This document shows positions 45,540 through 56,367 of a stretch of DNA of 64,000 nt, piece by piece. The stretch comes from Leptospira johnsonii (GTDB lineage Bacteria; Spirochaetota; Leptospiria; Leptospirales; Leptospiraceae). The DNA is taken from positions 248,001-312,000 of the forward strand of contig NZ_BFAY01000007.1 of the NCBI RefSeq assembly GCF_003112675.1, read 5' to 3'. Every line of letters starts with the position of its first letter. Position 1 is the first letter of the stretch. Below the pieces are notes generated by a model, which was given only the letters and a program-made list of their open reading frames with translations, was not told the origin of the DNA and did no database searches. The position numbers and the translations under genes are program-made.

Positions 45540-46322
45540 ATGGAAGAATCTCAAATCGGAACCTTATTTTATTTCGGAGCCAGGGTATTCTTGGCCCAGA
45601 AAGGACTGACCACAGATCCTCACTCTCACTATGCGGTTTCCATTCTGATCTCTTTAACTTCTAAGTTCAAAGTGATCGAAGAATCGGGCAACGTGTTGGA
45701 GTTCCAAGCTGTTGTTCTGGCTCCCAATACTTATCATACTCTTTCTGCGGAAAATTCGGATATGATCGTTTTGCAGATCGATCCTTATGGTATCGACTAT
45801 GCTTCCGTTGCTTCCAGATTTGGAAGAAAGGGAATCTCCGAGATCCCTTTTGAAAATTTAGAACCCGTTCTCTCCAGATGCAAAAATCTATTTCATGAAA
45901 AAGTAAATTGCCAAACTGCTAAAGAACTTTTCGAAGATATTCTTGCCTGTGTAGGAACCGAAAAACCTTCCAGGGTTTCTTTGGATCCCAGGGTTTTATC
46001 CGCAACTCTGAGGATGAAATCCGCCCTTCCCGGTTCTATCTCCGTTCCGGAACTTGCAAAAGAAGCGGGGTTTTCCGAAACAAGGTTTATGCATGTTTTC
46101 AAATTACAGATGGGTCTACCCGTCAGACAGTATCAACTTTGGTTGAGACTACATGAGGCGGCAAAACTTTTGAAAGAAGGCGGGAATCTTACCGAAGCTT
46201 CTCATGCTGCCGGTTTTGCGGACCAAGCACATTTAAGTCGGACCTTTAAAAGAATGTTCGGTGTGCAACCTTCTAAATTCTTAGGCGCAAACACGAATGT
46301 CGCAGTCCATTTTTGTGTGTAA
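45540..46322 (+). CDS. AraC-family transcriptional regulator
   Basis: 260 aa. Residues 1-140 form a small cupin-like sensor (LTTDPHSHYAVSILISLT, VVLAPNTYHTLSAEN). The C-terminal hundred residues hold both helix-turn-helices: SVPELAKEAGFSETRFMHVF and LTEASHAAGFADQAHLSRTF, ending in the family motif KRMFGVQPSKF. It follows the alpha/beta hydrolase and may regulate it. Confidence 0.92.
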   Translation: MEESQIGTLFYFGARVFLAQKGLTTDPHSHYAVSILISLTSKFKVIEESGNVLEFQAVVLAPNTYHTLSAENSDMIVLQIDPYGIDYASVASRFGRKGISEIPFENLEPVLSRCKNLFHEKVNCQTAKELFEDILACVGTEKPSRVSLDPRVLSATLRMKSALPGSISVPELAKEAGFSETRFMHVFKLQMGLPVRQYQLWLRLHEAAKLLKEGGNLTEASHAAGFADQAHLSRTFKRMFGVQPSKFLGANTNVAVHFCV

Positions 46323-46343
46323 GTTAAAGAATATTCTAAAAAA

Positions 46344-46370
46344 GAAAAGCGCCCGCTAGATCGCGGGCGT
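46344..46370 (-). terminator. Intrinsic terminator of the Mpo1-like gene
   Basis: A perfect 7-bp stem CGCCCGC/GCGGGCG with a 6-base loop (46350-46369) is followed on the minus strand by TTTTCTTTTTT. It also lies 28 bases after the AraC gene, where the T run is lacking. Confidence 0.85.
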
Positions 46371-46392
46371 TCGCCTGAAGCAAGAGAGAATG

Positions 46393-46929
46393 TTAATGAG
46401 CAGTACTGAAGTCTTTGAGTTTGCCTTGTGCAGCTAATTCTTTACGAACTGCTTCTTGCACATCTTTTCTGTATCCCAATTCGAAGAACACATCTGCAAT
46501 TACGAAAATAGGAGCAGATACAATCGCTTGGAACAAATTGTCGAACAACGCTGGACGGCTCTTTTCAAAAATAAAATGTCCGTAGAATTGTGCTCCCCAA
46601 CCTATTAACTGAGCGACCGCAAAGATGCTCCATGCAGTGGTGGCAGTTAAAGACAGAGTAATGTACTGAGCCAAGAACATCAAAGAGCCGAACACAACTG
46701 TGGTTGCCAGAGCAAAAATAAAATCCAAGGTGAAATAGTAGGCAAGTACTACGATCCCGAATACGGTAGCAGCGGTTACTGTGTAACCGAAAACATTGAT
46801 TAACTCTAATCTATTAAGCACCAAAAATAAGGTGAAGGTGATGGTAGGAACTCCTAATACGTGGATCCACACGTTTCTTTTTTCTTGGTGGTACGCAGAA
46901 TAGAAGGCCATTTCCTTAGCGAATTTCAT
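46393..46929 (-). CDS. Mpo1-like (DUF962) membrane protein
   Basis: 178 aa with about five hydrophobic segments. The conserved His motifs are visible: SAYHQEKRNVWIHVLGVP near the N-terminus and GWGAQFYGHFIFEKSRPAL around residue 110. In yeast, Mpo1 uses Fe to dioxygenate 2-hydroxy fatty acids in alpha-oxidation. AGGAG precedes the ATG. A role in fatty-acid shortening would suit leptospires, which live on fatty acids, but this is inference. Confidence 0.88.
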   Translation of the reverse strand: MKFAKEMAFYSAYHQEKRNVWIHVLGVPTITFTLFLVLNRLELINVFGYTVTAATVFGIVVLAYYFTLDFIFALATTVVFGSLMFLAQYITLSLTATTAWSIFAVAQLIGWGAQFYGHFIFEKSRPALFDNLFQAIVSAPIFVIADVFFELGYRKDVQEAVRKELAAQGKLKDFSTAH

Positions 46930-47082
46930 GGATAAAACTCCTCACAATTTCAGGTCCAGTATATACCCAATCCCTAGGTTTCGGCTTGAACGAACCTGCC
47001 ATTTTTAGAAAAAAATCCGTTGCGTAATACCCGTTCGAAATAAACCATTGAGTCACCTTAATACACTTTAAACCAGGGATTT

Positions 47083-47262
47083 ATGCCTTATATCAATCTA
47101 AAAGTTGCAGGACCACTCACTAAAGAGCAAAAACAGCAGATAACGAAAGAATTCACGGAAACTCTCACAAAAGTTGCCGCAAGACCTCCGGAATCCACCT
47201 ATATCGTGATCGACGAAGTCGCAAGAGAGAATTGGGCTGTAGGCGGAAAACTCCTAGAATAA
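47083..47262 (+). CDS. 4-oxalocrotonate tautomerase family protein
   Basis: 59 aa. The protein starts MPYINLKVAGPLTKEQKQ, so after Met removal Pro-1 is the catalytic base. STYIVIDEVARENWAVGGK gives the family's C-terminal segment, in which Arg and the IDEV strand are conserved. AGGG lies upstream of the ATG. The YdcF gene follows after two bases. The family isomerises enol/keto acids from aromatic breakdown, but small members often have other substrates. Confidence 0.88.
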   Translation: MPYINLKVAGPLTKEQKQQITKEFTETLTKVAARPPESTYIVIDEVARENWAVGGKLLE

Positions 47263-47264
47263 AA

Positions 47265-48089
47265 ATGGATACGATCTTTTTCGCGGCCTCCAAACTCGCG
47301 GGGGCCTTCTTATTTCCCTTACCTGCTTCGCTACTCGCTTTATTATTTTTAGGACTCAGACTTCCTAAATTCAAATATAAGGTCTGGGTTTTATTTCCTA
47401 CACTCGTTATCTGGGTTGCTTCCACAGATAGTTTTTCCCAATGGTTGGTTAAAGGCCTGGAAGAAAAACATCCTCCAATTCGTTTGGAAACTTTAGAAAA
47501 CTCGGATGCAATTTTAGTTTTAGGCGGAGCGGTAGACAATCTTGCCTTATATGAACAACAGGTGCAGTTGACTTCCGCCGCAGAACGAATGACTGACGCT
47601 CTATTATTATTCCAAAAAAGAAAAGCTCCTCGTATCGTTTTTACCGGAGGCTCAGGGAATTTATTCTTCCAAACTAAAAAAGAATCCGACTTTGCTCTCC
47701 AATTTTTTCAATCTTTAGGAGTTCCTAACAAGGCTGTTTTTCTGGAGACTGAAAGCAGAAACACCAAAGAGAATGCGGAAAAAACGGCAGAACTTTTTCG
47801 CAAAAATAAATGGAAGTCCGCAATCTTGATCACTTCCGCATTTCATATGGAAAGATCCTTGTTGGTATTTGCAAATACCGGGATCAAGATCCATCCTTGG
47901 CCTACGGACTATAGGTCCAGGGTCAAAATACTGACCATAGACGATTTTATACCTTCTTCCCAAAGTTTGGAGAACACAAGTATTGCCTGGAAAGAGAGGA
48001 TCGGGCTATTCGTTTACGGGTTCAGAGAGAGTATTTCCACTTTTCTTCCCCTCCGTATCCGATATCCTTGGTCTAAGGACTGGAATTAA
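47265..48089 (+). CDS. YdcF/ElyC-family membrane protein (DUF218)
   Basis: 274 aa from the ATG at 47265, two bases after the tautomerase stop. Two N-terminal hydrophobic helices (AGAFLFPLPASLLALLFLG, VLFPTLVIWVAS) lead into the DUF218 fold: DAILVLGGAVDN, APRIVFTGGSGN, VFLETESRNTKENAEKT and AILITSAFHMERSLLVF. ElyC of E. coli acts in envelope and lipid-carrier homeostasis. The residues after 230 (WKERIGLFVYGFRESIS) resemble those of ElyC. The ccmE gene starts nine bases later. Confidence 0.88.
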   Translation: MDTIFFAASKLAGAFLFPLPASLLALLFLGLRLPKFKYKVWVLFPTLVIWVASTDSFSQWLVKGLEEKHPPIRLETLENSDAILVLGGAVDNLALYEQQVQLTSAAERMTDALLLFQKRKAPRIVFTGGSGNLFFQTKKESDFALQFFQSLGVPNKAVFLETESRNTKENAEKTAELFRKNKWKSAILITSAFHMERSLLVFANTGIKIHPWPTDYRSRVKILTIDDFIPSSQSLENTSIAWKERIGLFVYGFRESISTFLPLRIRYPWSKDWN

Positions 48090-48097
48090 ACATATAT

Positions 48098-48508
48098 ATG
48101 AACGTGAAATTTACCGTGCTTGCGAGTATCATAGCACTTTCCTTAGGTACAATCGCATTCTTCTCTTCTAAAGAAACTTCTTATACTCTATTGGATGCGT
48201 CCGATCTGGCCGCAAATCCTGCTAAATACGAGCCGGACGATCTCTTAAGAGTAAGAGGATTCGTAAAATTAGGTTCACTGATCCGAGAAGGAAAAACTGC
48301 CAAGTTTGTTCTCCAACTAAACGAAAAAGAAGTGCCTGTTTTTTTTACAGGGGCTACATTATTACCGGACGCATTTAAAGAAGGCACTAGAGCCAGAGTG
48401 GACGGAGTTTGGAAAAACGGAGTTATAGTCGCAGATAAGGTGGAAGCAAAATGTGCCTCCAAATATGAAGCCGGTTATAAGGGAGAAGGCGAAGATAAAG
48501 AATACTAA
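48098..48508 (+). CDS. ccmE: Cytochrome c maturation haem chaperone CcmE, Cys-type variant
   Basis: 136 aa. N-terminal anchor TVLASIIALSLGTIAFF, then the OB-fold domain: DDLLRVRGFVKLGSLIREGK, KFVLQLNEKEVPVFFTGA, LPDAFKEGTRARVDGVW. The haem-ligating segment, normally His-x-x-x-Tyr (LAKHDEKY type), reads VEAKCASKYEAG. The His is a Cys and the Tyr remains, giving CxxxY. Cys-type CcmE is known from Desulfovibrio and some archaea. It carries haem to CcmF; the next gene is ccmF. Confidence 0.93.
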   Translation: MNVKFTVLASIIALSLGTIAFFSSKETSYTLLDASDLAANPAKYEPDDLLRVRGFVKLGSLIREGKTAKFVLQLNEKEVPVFFTGATLLPDAFKEGTRARVDGVWKNGVIVADKVEAKCASKYEAGYKGEGEDKEY

Positions 48509-48594
48509 TATTATATTTTCATAACGAAAAGATCTGTTTGATCCATTTCGTTCCAAGTTTAGTCAAAGTCCCAAATTTTTAAGAAAGTAGAACA

Positions 48595-50774
<2,180 letters not shown>

Positions 50775-50778
<4 letters not shown>

Positions 50779-51359
50779 AACTTTTGATCTCTTCTAAATT
50801 ACATAAGAAAATCTTAATTTTACTTCTTGGGCTTCTGATTTGGACCGGCTCTTCCCACGCGGATTCTACTTTTACGAATCTGACGGATCAAGAACAGATA
50901 CGCACATTCCATAATGTGACAGAAAGGATCCGATGTATCTGCATCCCTTCTATCGCGATCAAAAGTTGCTCTTTCAATAACTGCACCGTTTCCGCAAAAC
51001 TGAAATTGTTCATAGAGAACAGGATTAGAGCGGGAGAATCTGCGGATGTGATCGTGGACAAAATGATCCATGGTTTCGGCCAAGATGTGGTTTCTGATCC
51101 GATCATTGCAAAGTTTATCGAAACCGGAAACCAGGGAATGGCGCAAGGAGTCATCATGGGTTTTGGTCCGGACATTCTTGCAAAACCCGATTCTTCTTGG
51201 ATTGACTTTAGTATCGCGGCCGCGGCCGCATTCGGGATACTTCTGATCTATTTGTATTTAAAAAGAAGAACGGCTCCTAAGGCGGCGATTGCAACGGAAT
51301 CGGAAAATCATTCCTCGTTCGATAAATACATCTCCGAAATAGAGGAGAAACAGAAATAA
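50775..51359 (+). CDS. CcmH-like cytochrome c biogenesis protein with atypical cysteines
   Basis: 194 aa. A signal-like helix (ILLLGLLIWTGSSHA) is followed by the CcmH/NrfF-type domain: IRCICIPSIAIKSCSFNNCT, then IENRIRAGESADVIVDKMIHG and FGQDVVSDP. A final transmembrane helix (WIDFSIAAAAAFGILLIYLYL) ends with a basic tail. Normal CcmH has LRCxxCQ; here the pattern is CxC plus a CxxxxC about nine residues on. It should hold the apocytochrome for ligation by CcmF. ATGA overlap with ccmF, and one-base overlap with the next gene. Confidence 0.88.
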
Positions 51360-51775
51360 TGGATTTTTTATTAATTTTCTTTTATATAGTTTTAGTCGCG
51401 ATCGTCGCAGCTCCTTTCGTTTACGTGAGCGTGTTCGCAAAACATATCCCGTACGAGACAGATCCTAAAAGTTCCGAGTTATTCGATAGAAGGGACGTTC
51501 TTCTCGATAATTTGAAAGATCTAAAAATAGAATTCGATACCGGAAAATTAACCGAGATTGAATTCAAATCCATCTCTTCCGGTTTAGTAAAAGAATTAGA
51601 AGAGCAAGACGAAAGGATCAGCCAGGGAAAGGTAACGGCGACTCTCACTTCTTCCAAAACCGAAGCGTCCGCCAAATCTCAACTTGGCGGAAAGTTCTGT
51701 CATAACTGTGGATTTAAAATAGAAATTTTCGGAGCGAAGTTTTGTCCTGAATGCGGGACAAAATTGCAGATTTAA
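51359..51775 (+). CDS. Membrane-anchored zinc-ribbon protein (end of ccm operon)
   Basis: 138 aa. One N-terminal transmembrane helix (FLLIFFYIVLVAIVAAPFVYV), then a short helical segment like the start of CcmI (SSELFDRRDVLLDNLKDLKIEFDTGKLTE in two blocks). A zinc ribbon closes the protein: FCHNCGFKI and FCPECGTKL. The helical segment with a nearby RDVLLDNLKDL motif resembles the N-terminal part of CcmI/CycH. The overlapping gene order suggests it replaces CcmI in this operon. Confidence 0.75.
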   Translation: MDFLLIFFYIVLVAIVAAPFVYVSVFAKHIPYETDPKSSELFDRRDVLLDNLKDLKIEFDTGKLTEIEFKSISSGLVKELEEQDERISQGKVTATLTSSKTEASAKSQLGGKFCHNCGFKIEIFGAKFCPECGTKLQI

Positions 51776-51781
51776 AATCGA

Positions 51782-52060
51782 CTAAGAATGTCTTTTTTTA
51801 AGTTCTTCGACTATGTCGGAAAGAGAAAGTCCTCTTTCCACAAGAAGAACCTGCAAATGAAAGAGTAAATCCGCGGATTCGTGAGTGAGCTCTTTTTTAT
51901 CCGCGTTTTTTGCCGCGATAATCACTTCTCCTGCTTCTTCTCCTACTTTTTTAAGGATACGATCTACGCCGCCTCGGAAGAGGTCCGCAGTATAGGATTT
52001 TTCGGGAAGTTCTTCTTTTCTTTTTTTAAGGATTTGCTCTAACTGAAGCAGGAAGTCCAT
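51782..52060 (-). CDS. hisE: Phosphoribosyl-ATP pyrophosphatase
   Basis: 92 aa from the ATG at 52060, with GGTGG five bases upstream; a GTG at 52069 is the alternative. The MazG-like fold shows [31 protein letters not shown] and [17 protein letters not shown], with metal-binding Glu/Asp in EEAGE and ESADL. It hydrolyses PR-ATP to PR-AMP in the second step of histidine synthesis. It stands apart from other his genes and is convergent with the ccm operon. Confidence 0.93.
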   Translation of the reverse strand: MDFLLQLEQILKKRKEELPEKSYTADLFRGGVDRILKKVGEEAGEVIIAAKNADKKELTHESADLLFHLQVLLVERGLSLSDIVEELKKRHS

Positions 52061-52171
52061 CGTTACCACCGGAGATACTTCGAATATCCGGGCCTGTTCT
52101 TGACGGTAAACAAAAAATTCCGTATTTCTGCGTTTCCTTAAAAACGAAACGAAGAAAAAAAGGTCGAAGAG

Positions 52172-53002
52172 ATGAGACCAATGCTCCCTTTTTCAAAAAT
52201 CCGATCCATCCTGTTATTGATCTGTCTGGTATTCACCTCCGAGATAAGCTCAGAGGTTTGGGAAACTTCCGTTGAGACCGCTTTTAACAAGGCGAAGAAG
52301 GAAGGAAGACCCATTTTTATAGATGTATACGCAGATTGGTGCGGGTACTGCAAGACCCTCAAAAAGGAAATCTATCCTAAAAAAGAGGTACGAAATGAAA
52401 TGTCCAAGTTTGTACTACTTTCCCTGGATGGGGATAGATTTCCGAACTTAAAGAAAAAATACGGAGTCACAGGCTATCCTACACTTTTGTTTTTAGATAA
52501 GAACGGAAGTCTCACGGAAAAGATCGCTGGAATGCCGGATCATAAAATGGTGATCAAAACTTTAAGATCCGCTTATTCAAAGAGAGACAAAGAAGTGAAT
52601 CTCCTTACGGATTTGGAAAAAGATCCGCATAATAATCTTCTTCTTTTAAAAACGGGAGAATATTATTTCGAAGCCAAAGAATACAAAAAGGCAGCGGACT
52701 ACTTTTATAAATCTTTCGCTTCCGAAGATCCAAGAATGCCAGAGAACAAACATAAGGCACTGTTCAATTTAGGACTCAGTTTTTCAGAATTAAAAAACTG
52801 GGAAAAAGCGATCACAACGTTTTCATTATATTTGGATAAATTCCCGACGGGACATTCCAAGGAAGCATTTTATTATAGAGGGGGGGCTTATACTTCTCTC
52901 GGCAAAAAAACAGAAGCGAAAGAAGATCTGAAAAAAGCCCTGGAACTCAGCTCCGATCCGGAGGAAAAGAAAGAGATCCAGGACTTATTAAATCGGCTTT
53001 AG
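52172..53002 (+). CDS. Secreted thioredoxin-fold protein with TPR repeats
   Basis: 276 aa. Signal peptide [17 protein letters not shown], then a DsbD-gamma/thioredoxin-like domain with [20 protein letters not shown] (CxxC at about residue 60) and [15 protein letters not shown] (cis-Pro). From about residue 145 two or three TPR-like helical pairs follow ([51 protein letters not shown]). It is periplasmic, probably a thiol-disulfide exchange protein with partner-binding repeats. Nearness to the ccm operon hints at apocytochrome thiol reduction, but this is not shown. Confidence 0.85.
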   Translation: MRPMLPFSKIRSILLLICLVFTSEISSEVWETSVETAFNKAKKEGRPIFIDVYADWCGYCKTLKKEIYPKKEVRNEMSKFVLLSLDGDRFPNLKKKYGVTGYPTLLFLDKNGSLTEKIAGMPDHKMVIKTLRSAYSKRDKEVNLLTDLEKDPHNNLLLLKTGEYYFEAKEYKKAADYFYKSFASEDPRMPENKHKALFNLGLSFSELKNWEKAITTFSLYLDKFPTGHSKEAFYYRGGAYTSLGKKTEAKEDLKKALELSSDPEEKKEIQDLLNRL

Positions 53003-53006
53003 TCGG

Positions 53007-54317
53007 TTAAACCGCTTGTTTACCTATGGAGAAGTATTGGAATCCTTCTTTTTTCATATGATCCGGGCGATATTGGTTTCTTCCGTCAAAGATCACATGA
53101 CCTTTCATTAATTTTTTAATTCTGGAGAAATCAGGTTCTCTGAATTCTCTCCATTCGGTAAGAAGAAGGAGTGCATCCGCACCTTCTAACGCATCATATG
53201 CATCTTTAGCGTATTCTATCTTGTCTTTGAAATAGTATTCGGAAGTTTCTTTCGCAACAGGATCGAATGCTTTGATCTTAGCGCCTTCTTCATGCAATTT
53301 TAATAATAAAGGAATCGAAGGTGCTTCTCTCATGTCGTCTGTGCCCGGCTTGAACGAGAGACCCCAGACTGCAAAGGTTTTTCCTTTGATCTGCCCTTTT
53401 CCGAAAAAGTTCTCTATCTTAGTAAACAAACGAACTTTCTGATCTTCGTTCACTCTCTCCACTTCTCTGATAATTCTCAAGGAAGAGGAAAATTTTTCAG
53501 AAGTACGGATCAATGCGCGAACGTCCTTAGGAAAACAAGAACCACCGTAACCGATACCTGCATACAAGAATTGGCGGCCGATCCTGGAGTCGGTCCCCAT
53601 TCCTTTTCTTACGTCTTCGTAATCAGCACCTACAGTCTCACATAAATTTGCAATCTCGTTTGCAAAAGAGATCTTAGTAGCCAAGAAAGCGTTACATGCG
53701 TATTTAGTCAGCTCCGCAGAAACGGTTCCCATTCTTATGATAGGATTTCCGTTTAGTACGAATGGAGCGTATAATTGCGCTACAAGTTCCCCTGCTCTCT
53801 CGCTGTCAGCCCCGATCACAACCCTTTCAGGTTTCATGAAGTCGTCGATTGCGGCACCTTCTTTCAAGAACTCAGGATTGGATACCACGTCGAATTCGTG
53901 TTTGGTATTTTTGGAAACAATTTCTTTTACTTTAGCGGCGGTTCCTACTGGAACAGTGGACTTATCCACAATTACCTTATAACCGTTGATGGATTTTCCG
54001 ATTTGTTCTGCTACTGCAAATACAGCGCTTAAATCCGCGGATCCGTCTTCGGATGTTGGAGTTCCAACAGCAATAAAAATGATTTCCGAGCCTTCTACTC
54101 CTTCTTGGATAGAAGTACTGAAACCCAGTCGATTCTCCTTATGGTTGCTCAAAACCAATTCGGATAAACCAGGTTCATAAATAGGTATGATTCCTTTTTT
54201 CAAGTCCTCTATTTTTTTAGAGTCCTTATCCACGCAGATCACATGATTCCCATATTCTGCAAAGCAAGCCCCGGCCACAAGGCCCACATAGCCGCTTCCA
54301 ATTACGCAAACTTTCAT
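53007..54317 (-). CDS. UDP-glucose 6-dehydrogenase
   Basis: 436 aa. The N-terminal Rossmann motif is VIGSGYVGLVAGACFAEYGN. VGTPTSEDGSADLS, VDKSTVPVGTA and SNPEFLKEGAAIDDF follow. The catalytic Cys lies in GYGGSCFPKDVRALIR (about residue 260), and the C-terminal domain has AVWGLSFKPGTDDMREAPS. It makes UDP-glucuronate with two NAD for polysaccharide or LPS. The Wzm/Wzt exporter genes lie just upstream in the same direction, about 40 bases away. Confidence 0.95.
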   Translation of the reverse strand: MKVCVIGSGYVGLVAGACFAEYGNHVICVDKDSKKIEDLKKGIIPIYEPGLSELVLSNHKENRLGFSTSIQEGVEGSEIIFIAVGTPTSEDGSADLSAVFAVAEQIGKSINGYKVIVDKSTVPVGTAAKVKEIVSKNTKHEFDVVSNPEFLKEGAAIDDFMKPERVVIGADSERAGELVAQLYAPFVLNGNPIIRMGTVSAELTKYACNAFLATKISFANEIANLCETVGADYEDVRKGMGTDSRIGRQFLYAGIGYGGSCFPKDVRALIRTSEKFSSSLRIIREVERVNEDQKVRLFTKIENFFGKGQIKGKTFAVWGLSFKPGTDDMREAPSIPLLLKLHEEGAKIKAFDPVAKETSEYYFKDKIEYAKDAYDALEGADALLLLTEWREFREPDFSRIKKLMKGHVIFDGRNQYRPDHMKKEGFQYFSIGKQAV

Positions 54318-54359
54318 ACGGAAACCAGAATCCTTTCAAAGGGAAGGCTGGGAAGGAAT

Positions 54360-55562
54360 TTATCCGGAAAAATCCCCTTTTTTCGCCTCTACTTTGACCG
54401 GGATCCAGGCTGCCCCTTCAAACTTAGGAACATCCAATCTTTCCAGCTCGAATTGCAGAACCCCATCCTTCCAAAGATAAGAACCCTCTGCATGGCTTTC
54501 ACCTGAATGTAATGCAATCCCTAAGGAGTATTTCCCCGGGGAAAGATTCAGCGGAAAACGAAAATCGATCCGAACAGGTTCCTTGGGTTTCAGATCTTTT
54601 TGGCGTCCGCCTATATGAAATGTATTCGTTCCGAAAACACGGATCCCTCTATGATCATCAATATGAAAACCAACTGTCAGATCTTCTAAAGAAGAACGAA
54701 AGGACGCCACGACTCTTAAAAGAACTTCTGCGCCCACAGGAAGAATAGAAGGATTCGACTTACCCGCGTACTGGATCTCCACATCAAAGGACTCCACCAA
54801 AGAATCCTTGTCTTGGATCTTTGTGTTTCCTTCCAAAGAAGAAGATGCAATGATCTGCATATATTCTCTAAAGCCGTCTATCGGATCTCCGTCGAATACC
54901 AATTTTCCTTTTTCTAAAACTATAAGACGAGTACAGACCGATTTTAAAAGTTCCAGGTCATGACTCACGATCAGAGTGAGAGTTCCTTCTTCCGAAAACT
55001 TGCGGAATCGGTTTAAACTTTTCTGTTGGAAGCTTGCGTCTCCTACCGCCAAAGCTTCGTCTACGATCAGGATATCCGGACGTTTTGCAGTCGCGAGTGC
55101 AAATCCCAATCTCATGGTCATTCCGGAGGAATAGTTTTTTAAAGGGCTTTTGCGGAATTCAGACAAACCGGAAAAACGAAAAATTTCCTCCGAAGATCGG
55201 ATGAGCTCTTCAGGATCTAATCCCCAAACCAAACCGTTATAGTATAAGTTTTCCTCGCCCGAAAGTTCCGGATTAAAGCCCACGCCTAATTCCAAGATAG
55301 AACGAACAGTCCCCTTCTTCTCCAATTTTCCGGAATCTACTTTGGAGACTCCGGTCAAAAGTTTGAGTAAAGTGGATTTTCCGGCGCCGTTACGACCGAT
55401 AATACCGATCACTTCACCCTTCTCCGCAGAAAAAGAGATCCCATCTAGTGCCTTGTATTTTACATCCAAGCCGAAATAACCGAAAGTCATCGCGCTTAAG
55501 AGTCTATTCCAAGGTTTACTATAACCTTGGTAGGTCTTGGAAATATTCTCTATCCTGATCAA
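54360..55562 (-). CDS. Polysaccharide ABC exporter ATP-binding protein (Wzt type)
   Basis: 400 aa from a TTG that overlaps the permease stop (TTGA). The ATPase part (residues 1-240) has GIIGRNGAGKSTLLKLLTG (Walker A), LKNYSSGMTMRLGFALA (signature) and DILIVDEALAVGDASFQ (Walker B). Residues about 250-400 form a C-terminal beta-sandwich as in Wzt proteins, which bind the capped end of O-antigen before export. This predicts ABC-dependent export of a capped glycan. The coupling to ugd suggests a glucuronate-containing polymer, but no glycosyltransferases are in view. Confidence 0.92.
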   Translation of the reverse strand: MIRIENISKTYQGYSKPWNRLLSAMTFGYFGLDVKYKALDGISFSAEKGEVIGIIGRNGAGKSTLLKLLTGVSKVDSGKLEKKGTVRSILELGVGFNPELSGEENLYYNGLVWGLDPEELIRSSEEIFRFSGLSEFRKSPLKNYSSGMTMRLGFALATAKRPDILIVDEALAVGDASFQQKSLNRFRKFSEEGTLTLIVSHDLELLKSVCTRLIVLEKGKLVFDGDPIDGFREYMQIIASSSLEGNTKIQDKDSLVESFDVEIQYAGKSNPSILPVGAEVLLRVVASFRSSLEDLTVGFHIDDHRGIRVFGTNTFHIGGRQKDLKPKEPVRIDFRFPLNLSPGKYSLGIALHSGESHAEGSYLWKDGVLQFELERLDVPKFEGAAWIPVKVEAKKGDFSG

Positions 55563-56329
55563 AGGTGATCCAACACTATCTGATTTAATTTAGTACGGCT
55601 TAAAAGAAAGATCCCCAGGAAAATCCCCAGAAAAGGAAGAAAGTCCAAAATCCCGGCCTTCGATTCATAACCCGCGAGCAATGCAGATCTAAAAATTTCC
55701 AAAGGAAAGAAGAATGGATTAAATACATTCAATTTTCCTAAAATACCCTTGGACTCATAAAGGATCGGCAATCCCCAGAACAAAAACTGGGTCAATAATC
55801 TTACCAAAGGAGAAATATCTCTTAGAATAATATTCACCCTTGCCAGGTAACTCTGAAGACAGGCCAAAAATAATCCAGTGCAGAACATGGACAAAAAAGA
55901 AAGAGGTAAACTCCAAATCCCAAGCTTACCGGCCCAAGCCAAAAATAGAAAGATCGGAATAGAAGTCACAAGCCAATGTAGTAAAAATTGAACGAAAGGG
56001 ATCCAAAGGAAAATTTCGGGACCAAGAGGAGATCTTTTTATCAATTGCCTATTGTCCGTGAGGATCCCAGTGCCTCTGATCAGATATTCCTGAAGCGGTA
56101 TCCAAAACAATAGTCCACTGAGTACATTAGAAAAATATTCTATGGAATTTTCACCCTGAGGTCTGATCCCTATAAAATAGAATACGATGGTATAGATGAG
56201 TATAAGACTTACGTTTTGTAGGAACATCCATGTCAGGCCCAATGCGGAACCTGCATATTGCAAAGCATAATCCCTTCTGACAAGAACCGATAAAATTCTG
56301 AGATTACGCAAAAAAACGAAAGAGGTCAC
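55559..56329 (-). CDS. Polysaccharide ABC exporter permease (Wzm type)
   Basis: 256 aa from a GTG at 56329. Six hydrophobic segments with the ABC-2 pattern: VRRDYALQYAGSALGLTWMF, IGIRPQGENSIEYFSNVLSG, LARVNIILRDISPLVRLLTQ, ILYESKGILGKLNVFNPFFF. These match Wzm/RfbD-type permeases. It forms the membrane channel with the Wzt-type ATPase encoded right behind it. A short gap separates it from radC upstream. Confidence 0.9.
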   Translation of the reverse strand: MTSFVFLRNLRILSVLVRRDYALQYAGSALGLTWMFLQNVSLILIYTIVFYFIGIRPQGENSIEYFSNVLSGLLFWIPLQEYLIRGTGILTDNRQLIKRSPLGPEIFLWIPFVQFLLHWLVTSIPIFLFLAWAGKLGIWSLPLSFLSMFCTGLFLACLQSYLARVNIILRDISPLVRLLTQFLFWGLPILYESKGILGKLNVFNPFFFPLEIFRSALLAGYESKAGILDFLPFLGIFLGIFLLSRTKLNQIVLDHL

Positions 56330-56367
56330 TCTATAACCTAAGATTGGAATTTAAGAGGAGAAATAGA

